Origin: a virus
Direction: 5' to 3' (one strand)
Virus record (IMG/VR): IMGVR_UViG_3300044691_000358
Coordinates: 1 to 27,715 of that record
Length of the DNA stretch: 27,715 bases
Shown: piece after piece, positions 20,756-27,715 of the stretch
How the letters are laid out: every line of letters starts with the position of its first letter
Position numbering within the stretch: the first letter of the stretch is position 1
Notes under the pieces: model-generated
What the model was told of the DNA's origin: nothing
Databases searched by the model: none
The model's input: only the letters and a program-made list of their open reading frames with translations
Position numbers and translations under genes: made by a program

Positions 20756-21479
20756 GGTAGTTGGCGTATCCTCTGCGATCCGGCGTGAAGAAGGTTGGCG
20801 CCTCCTCTTGATCCCAGTTCAACATGTCTTCGAGGTAGCGATTCGCGTTGCGCTCCACGCGCGCGGCGACGCTCTCCGGCACGAAGTATTCAGGGAGAAG
20901 TTGCTCGGCCAGGCCCCATTTTATCGCGTTCGTCCACTCGATAGGGAAATCGAAAGCGTCCCCTGAATTAAGCACGTCGGCGATAGGCCGCTGGCAAGTG
21001 AGCGTGACGATGTTCGGGAATGAGTCCGGCGCGAGATACAGACTCAGCACGCCGTTATTCAACTGCGGATCGTAGTAATAGCTGTTCGGCGTGCCCTGCG
21101 CGCCCTTCTGCCCCAACTGGTCGTACTCTTGCCGGGAGAGCTGGATCAAAGGCACTTCGAGCGCGGGTTGACCGGCATTGACGTACTGAATCCGCGCCAT
21201 CGGGATGCGCAGCACGCGGTAAAGGTTCAAACCTGCTGTAGGTGACGCGGGGCCAATCAGGTACTGAATTTGCCCTTGCACAACCGTGAAAGGCAAGTCC
21301 GTCACGCACCACAGCGGATAGTTCTTGCTCATCCAGTACTTGATCATCATGTTTAAGGACTGGGAAGCGTTGTTCAGGTCCGTCTGCGGCGGGGGCGTGT
21401 CGTCGTTAAACTGCCCGATCAAGCGGAAAGCCGCTTGAATTAGCGTTTGCTGGTTGACGGTGAAAGTGTAAGTTGCCAT
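20748..21479 (-). CDS. P22 gp4-like tail accessory (head-completion) protein
   Basis: 243 residues. An N-terminal helical region (TLIQAAFRLIGQFND, ASQSLNMMIKYWMSKNYPLW) is followed by FTVVQGQIQYLIGPASPT, an exposed beta part (LSRQEYDQLGQKGAQGTPNS, YYYDPQLNNGVLSLYLAPD) and a C-terminal helical part (AIKWGLAEQLLPEYFVP). This is the characteristic order of gp4-like adaptors that bind below the portal ring. Start at 21479 overlaps the upstream TAA (TAATG). Position directly before the gp10-like gene agrees with P22-type tail assembly. Confidence 0.85.
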   Translation of the reverse strand: MATYTFTVNQQTLIQAAFRLIGQFNDDTPPPQTDLNNASQSLNMMIKYWMSKNYPLWCVTDLPFTVVQGQIQYLIGPASPTAGLNLYRVLRIPMARIQYVNAGQPALEVPLIQLSRQEYDQLGQKGAQGTPNSYYYDPQLNNGVLSLYLAPDSFPNIVTLTCQRPIADVLNSGDAFDFPIEWTNAIKWGLAEQLLPEYFVPESVAARVERNANRYLEDMLNWDQEEAPTFFTPDRRGYANYRG

Positions 21480-22267
21480 TAACGAACCCGCCTAGCTTTC
21501 ATGAAACCTTGCGAACTGTTCGAACCGCTAGCGAAAGCTATCTGTGCTACGAGGAAAACAGTAGCTGGCGCAGCTAGGCTAATTCTCGCAGTGGGCGTAG
21601 GACCCGCCCACCCGCCGTTCGAACCTAAGCCCCCCGTTGTCAAGCGTGAATAGTTACCTATTCCAGATAAGACACCCGACACGAGGCTAACACTTGCGAT
21701 CACATCGGTAATGCTAGCGCCTCCCGTTCCGGACGTCACGAAGGTGCCTTGCACTTCCCAATCCCCTGCGGTTAAATTAAGCGCGGTTGCGTTCACAGGG
21801 GAACCGCTGGTAAAAGCTGCGATTAACCCCGTGTTGCTCAGGTACTCGCCCACTGCTCCGGGGTTTGCGTTGTCAGTCGTTGCTGTGCCGACAATGCCTA
21901 GAGTAGTTGACGGCGTAATCGCCACATTTTGGGCCGAAAATTGCCCTTCGGCTGCGTTCTCCCAACCCTGCATCTCAAGGCGAATAGCGCGCTGCGAAAC
22001 GATATCGCCGGAATTCCATGAGAGGGCGGAAGTACCGTCTTGGCCCCGCACAATCGAAAACACGTTACCGGAAACCGCAGTCACCTTAACGATTTCGATA
22101 AGCGTTTGCGTCGCAGCGTCCGTCAACGTCACGTAGAACACTTGGGGCGGCACCGGGTTCGGGAACAGTGCGGCTTGGCCTGCGTTCAGTGTGAGCGTCG
22201 TCTGAACGTTGGTGATGCCTCCGTTCAGGGTGCCGGCGGCGTTGTTCGCGTAGAGGATGTTTGCCAT
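21479..22267 (-). CDS. Tail fibre-type protein sharing its C-terminal module with the upstream fibre
   Basis: 262 residues. The N-terminal 110 residues (TLNGGITNVQTTLTLNAGQA, then IEIVKVTAVSGNVFSIVRGQ and DGTSALSWNSGDIVSQR) form the small beta domain common in phage tail proteins. From GIVGTATTDNANPGAVGEYL to the end GFMKARRVR it parallels residues 370-511 of the protein encoded at 22267-23802 (NLTAGDWEVQG versus SLTAGDWDVTG; ARRVR versus ARRIR). It is probably a second receptor-binding or accessory fibre. TAATG couples it to the fibre gene, with TAGGAGA as binding site. Confidence 0.8.
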   Translation of the reverse strand: MANILYANNAAGTLNGGITNVQTTLTLNAGQAALFPNPVPPQVFYVTLTDAATQTLIEIVKVTAVSGNVFSIVRGQDGTSALSWNSGDIVSQRAIRLEMQGWENAAEGQFSAQNVAITPSTTLGIVGTATTDNANPGAVGEYLSNTGLIAAFTSGSPVNATALNLTAGDWEVQGTFVTSGTGGASITDVIASVSLVSGVLSGIGNYSRLTTGGLGSNGGWAGPTPTARISLAAPATVFLVAQIAFASGSNSSQGFMKARRVR

Positions 22268-23802
22268 TATCGGATTCTCCTAGCGCGAATGACTGCGGCG
22301 GCTGTTGCCGTGCTTACCGTGAATTGCGCATCGGCTACCGCAAAAACCGTTGTTGTCGTCACAAAGCTATACCGCAATGGGGGTAGCGCTTCGGTAATCG
22401 TCGCACTTGCACTTGTCGTAAAACCTGCCTGCCAAAATGATCCTAAAGGGCCCAGCGTTGCGCTCGTAGTCGAACTGCCGCCGAGCATGTTGGTGAAAGT
22501 AGTTCCGGCGGCCCCTACGACCTGTACAACGCCGGTCACGTCCCAATCGCCCGCCGTCAAGCTGATTGAGGTGACATTCGCGACCACCGTGGACGTGAGA
22601 GATACGCCTGAGGCTGTCGCCGTCACGAACTCGCCCACACTACCCGCGTTCGCATTGTTGTTCGTGGTCGTGCCGACAATGCCGTTTGTTTGACTTGGCG
22701 TAAAGTTGCCTGTACTGCTGAGTGTCGTGAACGCGCCCGTGCTCGGCGTAGTTGCTCCTACCGTTGTGTTGTTGATCGTGCCGCCGGTGATAACCGGATT
22801 GGTTGACGAGACCGCGCCAATGCCGAGCGGCGTCTCCGCGATCCAAACGTCGGTTGACCCGTCCGTCATCAGGGTGAGTGCCGTTGAGTTGTTCGTTCCT
22901 TGCGGCAGCACAACGCCCGCGCCGGTCGATCCACCCGCACCGTTACTGATCTTCACCGTTATGGTGAAAGCGCCCGTCGTGTTGTTGACGAATTCCGGCC
23001 GGCGCGATGCGTTGTTGAAAGTGCCGTTCGCCAGAATGTAGGTGATATTGCTCGTCAGAATACCTGTGAGCGTAATCGTGCGCTGCCCCGGCGGAACGTC
23101 GGATGCCTGCGACGAAGCGCCTGTGGTGTACCCAGTGCCGCCGTACATTACCGAGACGCCGCCGGACTGCACTACGCCGCCGATAACGTTCGTGATGCGC
23201 ACGCGCGCATCGAAGTTGCCGCCGGTGACAAGCATCATGTCGCCCACGGCGTAGCCCGTACCCCCGTTCACAACGGACAGCACACTGCTTATGACGCCGC
23301 CCGAAGAGAAGATAACGAACGTCAAACCAGTGCCTGTTACCGCCTGGTTGAATACGCCCCCGCCCGCTACGTTGAGAGGGACGTTCGCGGAGAATCGAAT
23401 AATTTGTTGGTTGACAAACTGGTCGGTGGCTACCTGCGTACTGTTCTCAATACCGTTGCCCGTTACCGCCGTGGCGGCCGCGCTCAAGATCGGATTGTTA
23501 GCGAAAGCCGGATCAACGCCCGCACCTTGCGATATGAGCATTTGCCCGAGCGTGCCGGGGCCGACTGAATTGACCGGGTTCGTGCCTTCGCCGATCAACA
23601 CACCGTTAGCGGTGAGCGTCGTGCGCCCCGTGCCGCCCTGCGAAGCCGGGACCGTGCCGCCGGGGAACACACCTGAGAACAACTGCGTCATGGTGTACTG
23701 CGCGAGCGTCGGGATGCTTCCGATTAGCTGGTAGCCAACCACGAAGTCACCCGATTGAAGCGGCAGGCGGGGAGTCGGGAATTGTCCGAAGTTGATCGAC
23801 AT
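22267..23802 (-). CDS. Tail fibre protein
   Basis: 511 residues. The N-terminus (PLQSGDFVVGYQLIGSIPTL) is of the type that attaches fibres to the tail. PASQGGTGRTTLTANGVLIG and VNGGTGYAVGDMMLVTGGNF are recurrent shaft motifs. TGGTINNTTVGATTPSTGAF is a classic fibre repeat. The last 140 residues (GIVGTTTNNNANAGSVGEF to VIRARRIR) form a terminal domain duplicated in the next gene. The protein is Thr/Ser/Gly-rich and beta-structured. It likely binds the host surface receptor. No chaperone or peptidase domain is visible. Confidence 0.87.
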   Translation of the reverse strand: MSINFGQFPTPRLPLQSGDFVVGYQLIGSIPTLAQYTMTQLFSGVFPGGTVPASQGGTGRTTLTANGVLIGEGTNPVNSVGPGTLGQMLISQGAGVDPAFANNPILSAAATAVTGNGIENSTQVATDQFVNQQIIRFSANVPLNVAGGGVFNQAVTGTGLTFVIFSSGGVISSVLSVVNGGTGYAVGDMMLVTGGNFDARVRITNVIGGVVQSGGVSVMYGGTGYTTGASSQASDVPPGQRTITLTGILTSNITYILANGTFNNASRRPEFVNNTTGAFTITVKISNGAGGSTGAGVVLPQGTNNSTALTLMTDGSTDVWIAETPLGIGAVSSTNPVITGGTINNTTVGATTPSTGAFTTLSSTGNFTPSQTNGIVGTTTNNNANAGSVGEFVTATASGVSLTSTVVANVTSISLTAGDWDVTGVVQVVGAAGTTFTNMLGGSSTTSATLGPLGSFWQAGFTTSASATITEALPPLRYSFVTTTTVFAVADAQFTVSTATAAAVIRARRIR

Positions 23803-23809
23803 TAGGATC

Positions 23810-24229
23810 TCATGGAATTAGCGGGCCGCCCTGAGTGTAGAACACCGTCTGTTGGTCCTGGATTTCCAGTCCCTGCCCGGGTAACCCCGGCTGCACCGAA
23901 GCGAAAACGCCGGGCGGCAGCACTGTCGTCGGAAACGCGACCATTATATCGTTGACAAACGATTCCATGTACTCACCGTAGAAATCGGTGATCGCGAACG
24001 TGACCGGGTTGGTTACGAATTGCGGTTGGACGTCAGGACGACTCCACGGCACGGCTTGCGGGTCCGGGATGCCGCGCACGAAGTCTTGTGGCTGCCGAAT
24101 GTTCCAGTCCTGCCGGCAACACATCAAGCCGTCCCAACGCTGTTTTAAGTCGCCTGAGTGGTATTTCATTCCGCAGACGTCGCACAAGACCAACCACTGC
24201 CCCTTCTTGTAGTAGTCTGCTCGTCCCAT
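23810..24229 (-). CDS. Small structural protein with treble-clef-like zinc site
   Basis: 139 residues. CDVCGMKYHSGDLKQRWDGL followed by MCCRQDW gives Cys16, Cys19, Cys37 and Cys38, a likely zinc site. RQPQDFVRGIPDPQAVPWSR is a conserved-looking segment I recall from podophage head or tail proteins that have a CxxCG...W-x-GL-x-C-x-x-CW pattern. The C-terminal half is Pro-rich. The start at 24229 has no good ribosome binding site (CATGCCTTAAATT precedes it), because the HNH gene ends three bases upstream. Translation probably depends on coupling with the HNH gene. Confidence 0.78.
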   Translation of the reverse strand: MGRADYYKKGQWLVLCDVCGMKYHSGDLKQRWDGLMCCRQDWNIRQPQDFVRGIPDPQAVPWSRPDVQPQFVTNPVTFAITDFYGEYMESFVNDIMVAFPTTVLPPGVFASVQPGLPGQGLEIQDQQTVFYTQGGPLIP

Positions 24230-24232
24230 AAT

Positions 24233-24748
24233 TTAAGGCATGTCCGGCCAGTGAAGGTTTCGTTTCTTCCAGTTGTCAACCGCTGGAAGGACTTGCAGAT
24301 TATCTTCGCAATGCAGACCGCACACTAACTTTGACCGCAAAGGTACGACGTGGTCTACGTGGTGCAGTACGCCGCTCATCTCTGTTGCTTCCCGCGCCAT
24401 TTCGTAAAACATAGCGATGTAGCGCTGATCTGCCCACGCTGGGGTCGCTTTTATCCGCCGGGCATTCCGCTCTCTTTGGCGTTGCGCGTCGTAAGGCTTG
24501 TTGTCGGCGCGCCACGCGCGTGTTCTTTCGAGCATCAGTTCGCGGTTCTCGTCGCGGTATTTAACTACGGATGCCTTAGCTTTTTCCGGATGGCGCTCGC
24601 GGTATTCGGCGCTCCAACGAGCCGCGCACCCCGGGTCTTTTGCGTTCCGTTCCCGGCGCCAAGCGTTGTAGCACATCTTGCAGTAAGACTGGCCCTTGGT
24701 GAACATTTCCAAGGGTTTATCCGTTTCGCATTTCGGGCAGGTTTTCAT
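24233..24748 (-). CDS. HNH endonuclease with N-terminal zinc finger (free-standing, homing-type)
   Basis: 171 residues. Cys4, Cys7, Cys23 and Cys26 (CPKCETDKPLEMF, SYCKMCYNAWRR) make a zinc ribbon. Residues 30-105 are basic and helical. The HNH core is LHHVDHVVPLRS (Asp132-His133), VCGLHCEDNLQVLP (Asn150), then DNWKKRNLHWPDMP (Asn159, Lys161). It is a diverged relative of the HNH protein at 11303-11854, with the same C-terminal ending. The gene sits between two virion genes in the same direction. A TATAAT with TGG extension ends seven bases before the ATG, and there is no Shine-Dalgarno sequence, so a leaderless transcript is possible. Confidence 0.9.
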   Translation of the reverse strand: MKTCPKCETDKPLEMFTKGQSYCKMCYNAWRRERNAKDPGCAARWSAEYRERHPEKAKASVVKYRDENRELMLERTRAWRADNKPYDAQRQRERNARRIKATPAWADQRYIAMFYEMAREATEMSGVLHHVDHVVPLRSKLVCGLHCEDNLQVLPAVDNWKKRNLHWPDMP

Positions 24749-24754
24749 TGGCTA

Positions 24755-24763
24755 ATTATACCA
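24755..24763 (-). promoter_or_regulatory. Extended -10 promoter, possibly giving a leaderless HNH transcript
   Basis: On the minus strand TGG-TATAAT, a perfect extended -10 with no recognisable -35. A transcript starting about seven bases downstream would begin at or next to the ATG at 24748. It lies in the 27-base gap between the preceding virion gene and the HNH gene. Confidence 0.5.
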
Positions 24764-24775
24764 CTCGCCAATATC

Positions 24776-25231
24776 TTACGCCGGGTTGAGACCGTTCTTC
24801 ACAAGCATGAGCGTGATCGTCCACGCGCCGTACGTGGCGGGGAAATTCGTGGTCGAAATACCGATACCGCCCGTCGTGCCTGCGATTCCGGTTTGCTGGT
24901 ACAGGCCGCCGAACTGCTTGAAATACTTGTTCGCGCGCCCGATGCAGCTGTAAAACTCAACAGGTACGGTTGCGTCCCAAAACAGATCCACGCGCGAGCT
25001 CGCCTCGGCCTGTACGTCCCACTCAATCAGATCCACGCGCAAGGATGCGGCGTGCTGCTGCGTTGACTGATTCACCAAGCCGAGGTTGGCCGGCAGAATG
25101 AGTTGGGTGTAAGCGAGGTCTGTGCCGCCGGTGCCGGGGTTTGCGCCTATCGCGCCGTTGTTTCCGTTGACGAGCAGAATTGCGTTGCGCGGGCCGTCTT
25201 CTAGAACCCGAACAGTAAATGTTGCGGCCAT
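24776..25231 (-). CDS. Small virion protein, unknown
   Basis: 151 residues, ATG with TTAAGGAAAAGAC upstream. The sequence is beta-rich and Gly/Thr-rich (FTVRVLEDGPRNAILLVNGN, TQQHAASLRVDLIEWDVQAE, ASSRVDLFWDATVPVEFYS, YGAWTITLMLVKNGLNPA). I do not recognise a named family. Similar small beta proteins follow the capsid gene in podophages, so a decoration or head-tail role is inferred from context. Confidence 0.72.
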   Translation of the reverse strand: MAATFTVRVLEDGPRNAILLVNGNNGAIGANPGTGGTDLAYTQLILPANLGLVNQSTQQHAASLRVDLIEWDVQAEASSRVDLFWDATVPVEFYSCIGRANKYFKQFGGLYQQTGIAGTTGGIGISTTNFPATYGAWTITLMLVKNGLNPA

Positions 25232-25240
25232 GTCTTTTCC

Positions 25241-25498
25241 TTAAACGCCTAGCGTTACCGAGATTCGAAGCTGCGCCAGATCCGCCGGCGCGGGGTCGAA
25301 TGTGCTCGTCAATGTCTGCCCGCTGATCGCACCAGTTACCGTGCTGCCGTCGTTCATCGTGATTGTGATGAGCCGTTTGGGAACCGTGGTTCCCGGCAGG
25401 CCGTTCGCGATGAACAAAGGGGCAAGATACGTGTCAAGCGTGGCGGTTTCCCCGTCGCCGATAATCGCGACAACTAAGGAGACGGGGAAAGTTATCAT
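25241..25498 (-). CDS. Small virion-region protein, unknown
   Basis: 85 residues. A hydrophobic start (MITFPVSLVVAIIGDGETA) is followed by a beta-like region (KRLITITMNDGSTVTGAISG). It begins two bases after the TAA of the upstream gene (TAA-GC-ATG) with only a weak binding site, so coupling is likely. No family is recognised. Confidence 0.65.
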   Translation of the reverse strand: MITFPVSLVVAIIGDGETATLDTYLAPLFIANGLPGTTVPKRLITITMNDGSTVTGAISGQTLTSTFDPAPADLAQLRISVTLGV

Positions 25499-25500
25499 GC

Positions 25501-26289
25501 TTAACGCTCGCGGAAGGCGCCCACGAAGTCGGTCGTCAAGCTGAGCACAGACGAGTTGCCGGTCTGGACCGCAACAATCGGAGCGAGGACCGTAGCTTGC
25601 AGCGTCGTCAGCAACGGCGCCGTGCTCACGATTGTCGGTGCCCGGTTCGTCGAACCCGCCGAGCCGTTTCCGCTCTGCGGAACGTAGCTCACCAGTGACG
25701 GCGCAACCGAACCGCGAACGGTCGGCGCAACGCCGCCGGCTGAGCCGCCGGTGACTTCGAAACCGACGTCAAGCGTCACGTTGGCGGCCAGGGTATACGC
25801 TGTCGTGGGAAAGTTCGTCGAAGTCACCACGCTGTTGTTCGCCACGTTCAACACAAGCTGAGTCGTGCCTGAAGCCTTCGAGATCCAGATTCCGTTAGCC
25901 GGCGTGCCGGTGAAAGGCGTTGCTGCGGCGTTGGGGAAAAGGCCCGCGATCACTACCGAATTCGTCACGTCGGACAGCGACAAACGCGCTACGAAATACA
26001 GCTTCTTGCCCGCTACGGGCTGAAATGACGACGCAACACGCTGGATCGAGACGAAACTCAAGGCGGAGGCCGCCGTCGTCATCACGAAGTTACCGCCGTC
26101 CAACGTGATGCTGAGTGCGGCCGTGCCGGTAGCGTTGGTCACCGTCCAGCCGTCAGTTGCAGCAGGCAGAACGTCGAAGTCATCGTAGAACTGGTGGTAG
26201 AAAAACGGGTTTTCTACGCCCATGCCGGCGAACATCTGCCACGGTGCAGCATTCGAAATACCGCCCGGAAAACGAACTGGTGTGACCAT
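25501..26289 (-). CDS. Virion structural protein with lectin-like beta sandwich pattern
   Basis: 262 residues. The start VRFPGGISNAAPWQMFAG and FYHQFYDDFDVLPAATDGWT, then ITLDGGNFVMTTAASALSFV and SFQPVAGKKLYFVARLSLSD follow a pattern I recall for phage structural proteins located after the capsid gene. The middle (IAGLFPNAAATPFTG, NGIWISKASGTTQLVL) fits a concanavalin-like sandwich. It may decorate the head. It overlaps the upstream stop (TAATG) with GGAG seven bases before the ATG. Confidence 0.75.
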   Translation of the reverse strand: MVTPVRFPGGISNAAPWQMFAGMGVENPFFYHQFYDDFDVLPAATDGWTVTNATGTAALSITLDGGNFVMTTAASALSFVSIQRVASSFQPVAGKKLYFVARLSLSDVTNSVVIAGLFPNAAATPFTGTPANGIWISKASGTTQLVLNVANNSVVTSTNFPTTAYTLAANVTLDVGFEVTGGSAGGVAPTVRGSVAPSLVSYVPQSGNGSAGSTNRAPTIVSTAPLLTTLQATVLAPIVAVQTGNSSVLSLTTDFVGAFRER

Positions 26290-26471
26290 TATTTAACTCC
26301 GTCGAATCGCTTCTTTCCAGCGCCTTTAATGAAGGCGTAACAGGCCGAATCGTGGCCGGGTACGCTGGGAGGATTCTTTACTACGCCCGAAGGCGTTTCA
26401 ATCGTCTTGCTTTCGGTGCCGACAATCCGGCGGCCGTCTTTCAACACATCAGGGCGGTTGTTCTTGTTCAT
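26289..26471 (-). CDS. Small hypothetical protein between virion genes
   Basis: 60 residues, basic and polar (NNRPDVLKDGRRIVG, SGVVKNPPSVPGHDSACYAF). The ATG at 26471 follows one base after the upstream TGA at 26475-26473 and lacks a strong binding site. The stop overlaps the next gene (TAATG). No family is recognised; position suggests a minor virion or assembly protein. Confidence 0.65.
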   Translation of the reverse strand: MNKNNRPDVLKDGRRIVGTESKTIETPSGVVKNPPSVPGHDSACYAFIKGAGKKRFDGVK

Positions 26472-26472
26472 G

Positions 26473-26652
26473 TCAATACACCGTCTTTTTGTGCTTGATG
26501 CGCGCGCTGCCGGTCTTCTTGGCGGCGCCTCGCCCAGCCTTGCCGGCCTGGAGCAATTTCTCCGGTCCCGTCATCGAAATGGAACCCTTCGGTTTCATCT
26601 TCTTTTTCGGGCTGTGATCGGCGATTACCGACCGGGATTTCTTTGTTGCCAT
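26473..26652 (-). CDS. Small very basic protein following the capsid gene
   Basis: 59 residues with a clear ribosome binding site (TAGGAGAGTAAA before ATG at 26652). The sequence is Lys/Arg-rich (MATKKSRSVIADHSPKKKMK, PEKLLQAGKAGRGAAKKTG, ending RIKHKKTVY). The charge suggests contact with nucleic acid or packaged DNA. It is the first gene after the terminator-like hairpin at 26670-26692. It is easily missed because of its length, but start signal, stop and spacing to the next ATG are all good. Confidence 0.65.
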   Translation of the reverse strand: MATKKSRSVIADHSPKKKMKPKGSISMTGPEKLLQAGKAGRGAAKKTGSARIKHKKTVY

Positions 26653-26669
26653 TTTACTCTCCTAATCGG

Positions 26670-26692
26670 AAAATCGGGGCCGAAGCCCCGAT
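26670..26692 (-). terminator. Intrinsic terminator after the capsid gene
   Basis: On the minus strand ATCGGGGC-TTCG-GCCCCGAT, a perfect 8-base-pair stem with a UUCG tetraloop, followed by TTT then CC. It starts 6 bases after the capsid stop codon. The short U-tract suggests partial termination, which would keep capsid mRNA above that of downstream genes. Confidence 0.75.
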
Positions 26693-26697
26693 CTCGC

Positions 26698-27615
26698 TTA
26701 CGGACCTACCGACGCAAAAACACCACGCCAATCAGCCATGCCCACCGAATAACGCTCGTAGGCCTTATACTTCATATTCCCAGTGTCGAAGTCCCCGTCA
26801 TCAGCATATTTTATCGGATTCCGCTGGAACAAAATAGGGCCTTGCTTTGCCATGATGTTCGTACGGATGAAGAACGTATGCGGCGCCGACAAATAACGGT
26901 TCATCTTGATGCCCTCGGGGAACATATTGAGGTACTTCAAGGCGTTGATATCGTTATTCGCGGTGCCGCTTTGGAAAGTCGACTTCAGAATCCGCTGCGC
27001 GTTAAACATTTCCTGCGCCGGCACGATCAGCGAACGGGGCATCAACGCAATGCGGTTTCCGCGATCGTCCGTGGTCAACCACATCTGGATCGTAAGATCC
27101 TCAAGCGATGCTTCCGACAAGTCGGCGGGAACCGTCAACGTATTGGAAGCCGTGCCGCCGCCTTGGAGCGGATGCGCCGTCGAGATGATCGGCACGCCGT
27201 CCGAACCGTTGGTCGTGGGCATGTTGTTGTAGAAGTTCGCAACAATCGTTTCCTTGGTCTGGCGGAACGAGAAGCCAAGAGCTTCAGCGCGCTCTGCGGC
27301 GACCTGGGGATACAGGTTGTCGTCAATTTCTTCAGTGGTTACGATGTAACCCAGACCGTAAGCGATGTGGATAAAGCGGGTGATGAAACCCTGCCATTCC
27401 GAATCGTACATGGTCGGCGTGCCTTCAGGCTTGGCCGGCGCCGGCGCGAAGCCGACGATTTGCACGATTTCTTCGTACGCCTTCTTGGACGAGAAGACGT
27501 CAACGAGGGGCTTCCACTCCTGAGCCGTTTCGTTGTAGCCGCGACCAAATGTTGCAAACAGTCCCGGCCACAGCAGTTTCGGTTCTGAGCCTGTGGTAAT
27601 TACTCCGCCTGCCAT
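26698..27615 (-). CDS. Major capsid protein
   Basis: 305 residues, ATG with AAAGGAGAAACACT upstream. Recognisable pieces are SEPKLLWPGLFATFGRGYNE at the start, TTEEIDDNLYPQVAAERAEA, KETIVANFYNNMPTT, IISTAHPLQGGGTASNTLTV, NRIALMPRSLIVPAQEMFNA and TFFIRTNIMAKQGPILFQR. These are the E-loop, spine-helix and P-domain type elements of HK97-fold capsid proteins in the Mu gpT-like branch. The gene is followed by a strong hairpin and by small virion genes, which fits. No scaffold or protease domain is fused to it. Confidence 0.87.
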   Translation of the reverse strand: MAGGVITTGSEPKLLWPGLFATFGRGYNETAQEWKPLVDVFSSKKAYEEIVQIVGFAPAPAKPEGTPTMYDSEWQGFITRFIHIAYGLGYIVTTEEIDDNLYPQVAAERAEALGFSFRQTKETIVANFYNNMPTTNGSDGVPIISTAHPLQGGGTASNTLTVPADLSEASLEDLTIQMWLTTDDRGNRIALMPRSLIVPAQEMFNAQRILKSTFQSGTANNDINALKYLNMFPEGIKMNRYLSAPHTFFIRTNIMAKQGPILFQRNPIKYADDGDFDTGNMKYKAYERYSVGMADWRGVFASVGP

Positions 27616-27640
27616 AGTGTTTCTCCTTTAATGGCTTAGA

Positions 27641-27715
27641 TTAAACACCGGCGACGGAAGCGCCGCAGAGTTCGTGGTTGTTGATCTTGACAATCCATTT
27701 GGCGAACGTGCCGAA
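27641..27715 (-). CDS. C-terminal end of the gene upstream of the capsid gene (partial)
   Basis: The last 24 codons are visible (FGTFAKWIVKINNHELC, then GASVAGV) before a TAA at 27643-27641, 25 bases before the capsid ATG. In phages of this layout the gene before the capsid gene usually encodes a scaffold, protease or decoration protein, but this fragment is too short to tell. Confidence 0.6.
   Translation of the reverse strand, partial: FGTFAKWIVKINNHELCGASVAGV

Noticed and set aside
21479-23802. Diversity-generating retroelement linked to the fibre genes, as in Bordetella phage BPP-1
   Set aside because: No reverse transcriptase gene and no template/variable repeat pair are visible in the window.
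26407-27588. 393-codon frame antisense to the capsid gene
   Set aside because: High GC and codon bias of the capsid gene keep the opposite strand open; no initiation signal and no protein-like domain pattern.
1-27715. CRISPR arrays, insertion sequences, rRNA or tRNA genes
   Set aside because: No regularly spaced repeats, transposase frames or structural RNA signatures were found.

Overview
The window is part of a tailed-phage (or prophage) genome with a short, P22-type tail. The evidence is a gp4-like tail accessory protein, a gp10-like packaged-DNA stabilisation protein, tail-fibre proteins, three ejection-type virion proteins (one with a lytic transglycosylase domain), a major capsid protein, and a holin plus GH108 lysozyme. 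The high GC content, the codon use and the resemblance of several proteins to podophages of Burkholderiales suggest a betaproteobacterial host such as Burkholderia or Ralstonia relatives. That host assignment is inference. No integrase, repressor, terminase or portal gene is seen, so lifestyle is undecided and the packaging genes probably lie beyond the right edge.

Layout. (1) From position 1 to 984 genes run leftward: a 34-residue peptide, then an Ala/Ser tandem-repeat protein whose frame is interrupted by an amber codon, then the start of a further gene. (2) From 985 to 1116 lies a divergent promoter region. (3) From 1117 to 8455 a tightly overlapping rightward operon carries the replication and recombination module: DUF2800 Fe-S nuclease-like protein, DUF2815 ssDNA-binding-like protein, a zinc ribbon, family A DNA polymerase, VRR-NUC nuclease and SNF2-type helicase, with several small proteins between them. 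(4) From 27715 back to 8452 the late genes run leftward: capsid, small virion proteins, tail fibres, gp4/gp10-like proteins, GNAT, hydroxylase and cupin enzymes, ejection proteins, a PurD-like ATP-grasp enzyme, and lysis genes. (5) Two accessory units interrupt the late operon: an HNH endonuclease with a structured leader plus a promoter-driven membrane protein on the opposite strand (11142-12192), and a second HNH endonuclease in the late orientation (24233-24748).

How it works together. Host-type sigma70 promoters near 1008-1078 and 5911 would drive the early genes. Most junctions are ATGA, GTGA, TAATG or TAAATG overlaps, which implies translational coupling. Early and late operons meet tail to tail on a shared CTAG at 8452-8455, with no terminator visible. 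Late transcription probably starts to the right of the window, with a partial terminator after the capsid gene and a local promoter at 11170-11197 for the ATP-grasp and lysis genes.

Most noteworthy observations: the in-frame TAG inside a repeat gene whose reading frame continues to a natural end coupled to the next gene; a predicted three-way-junction RNA with a GAAA tetraloop in front of the first HNH gene; a family of promoters whose spacer is also conserved; and a block of small-molecule or protein-modifying enzymes embedded among virion genes.
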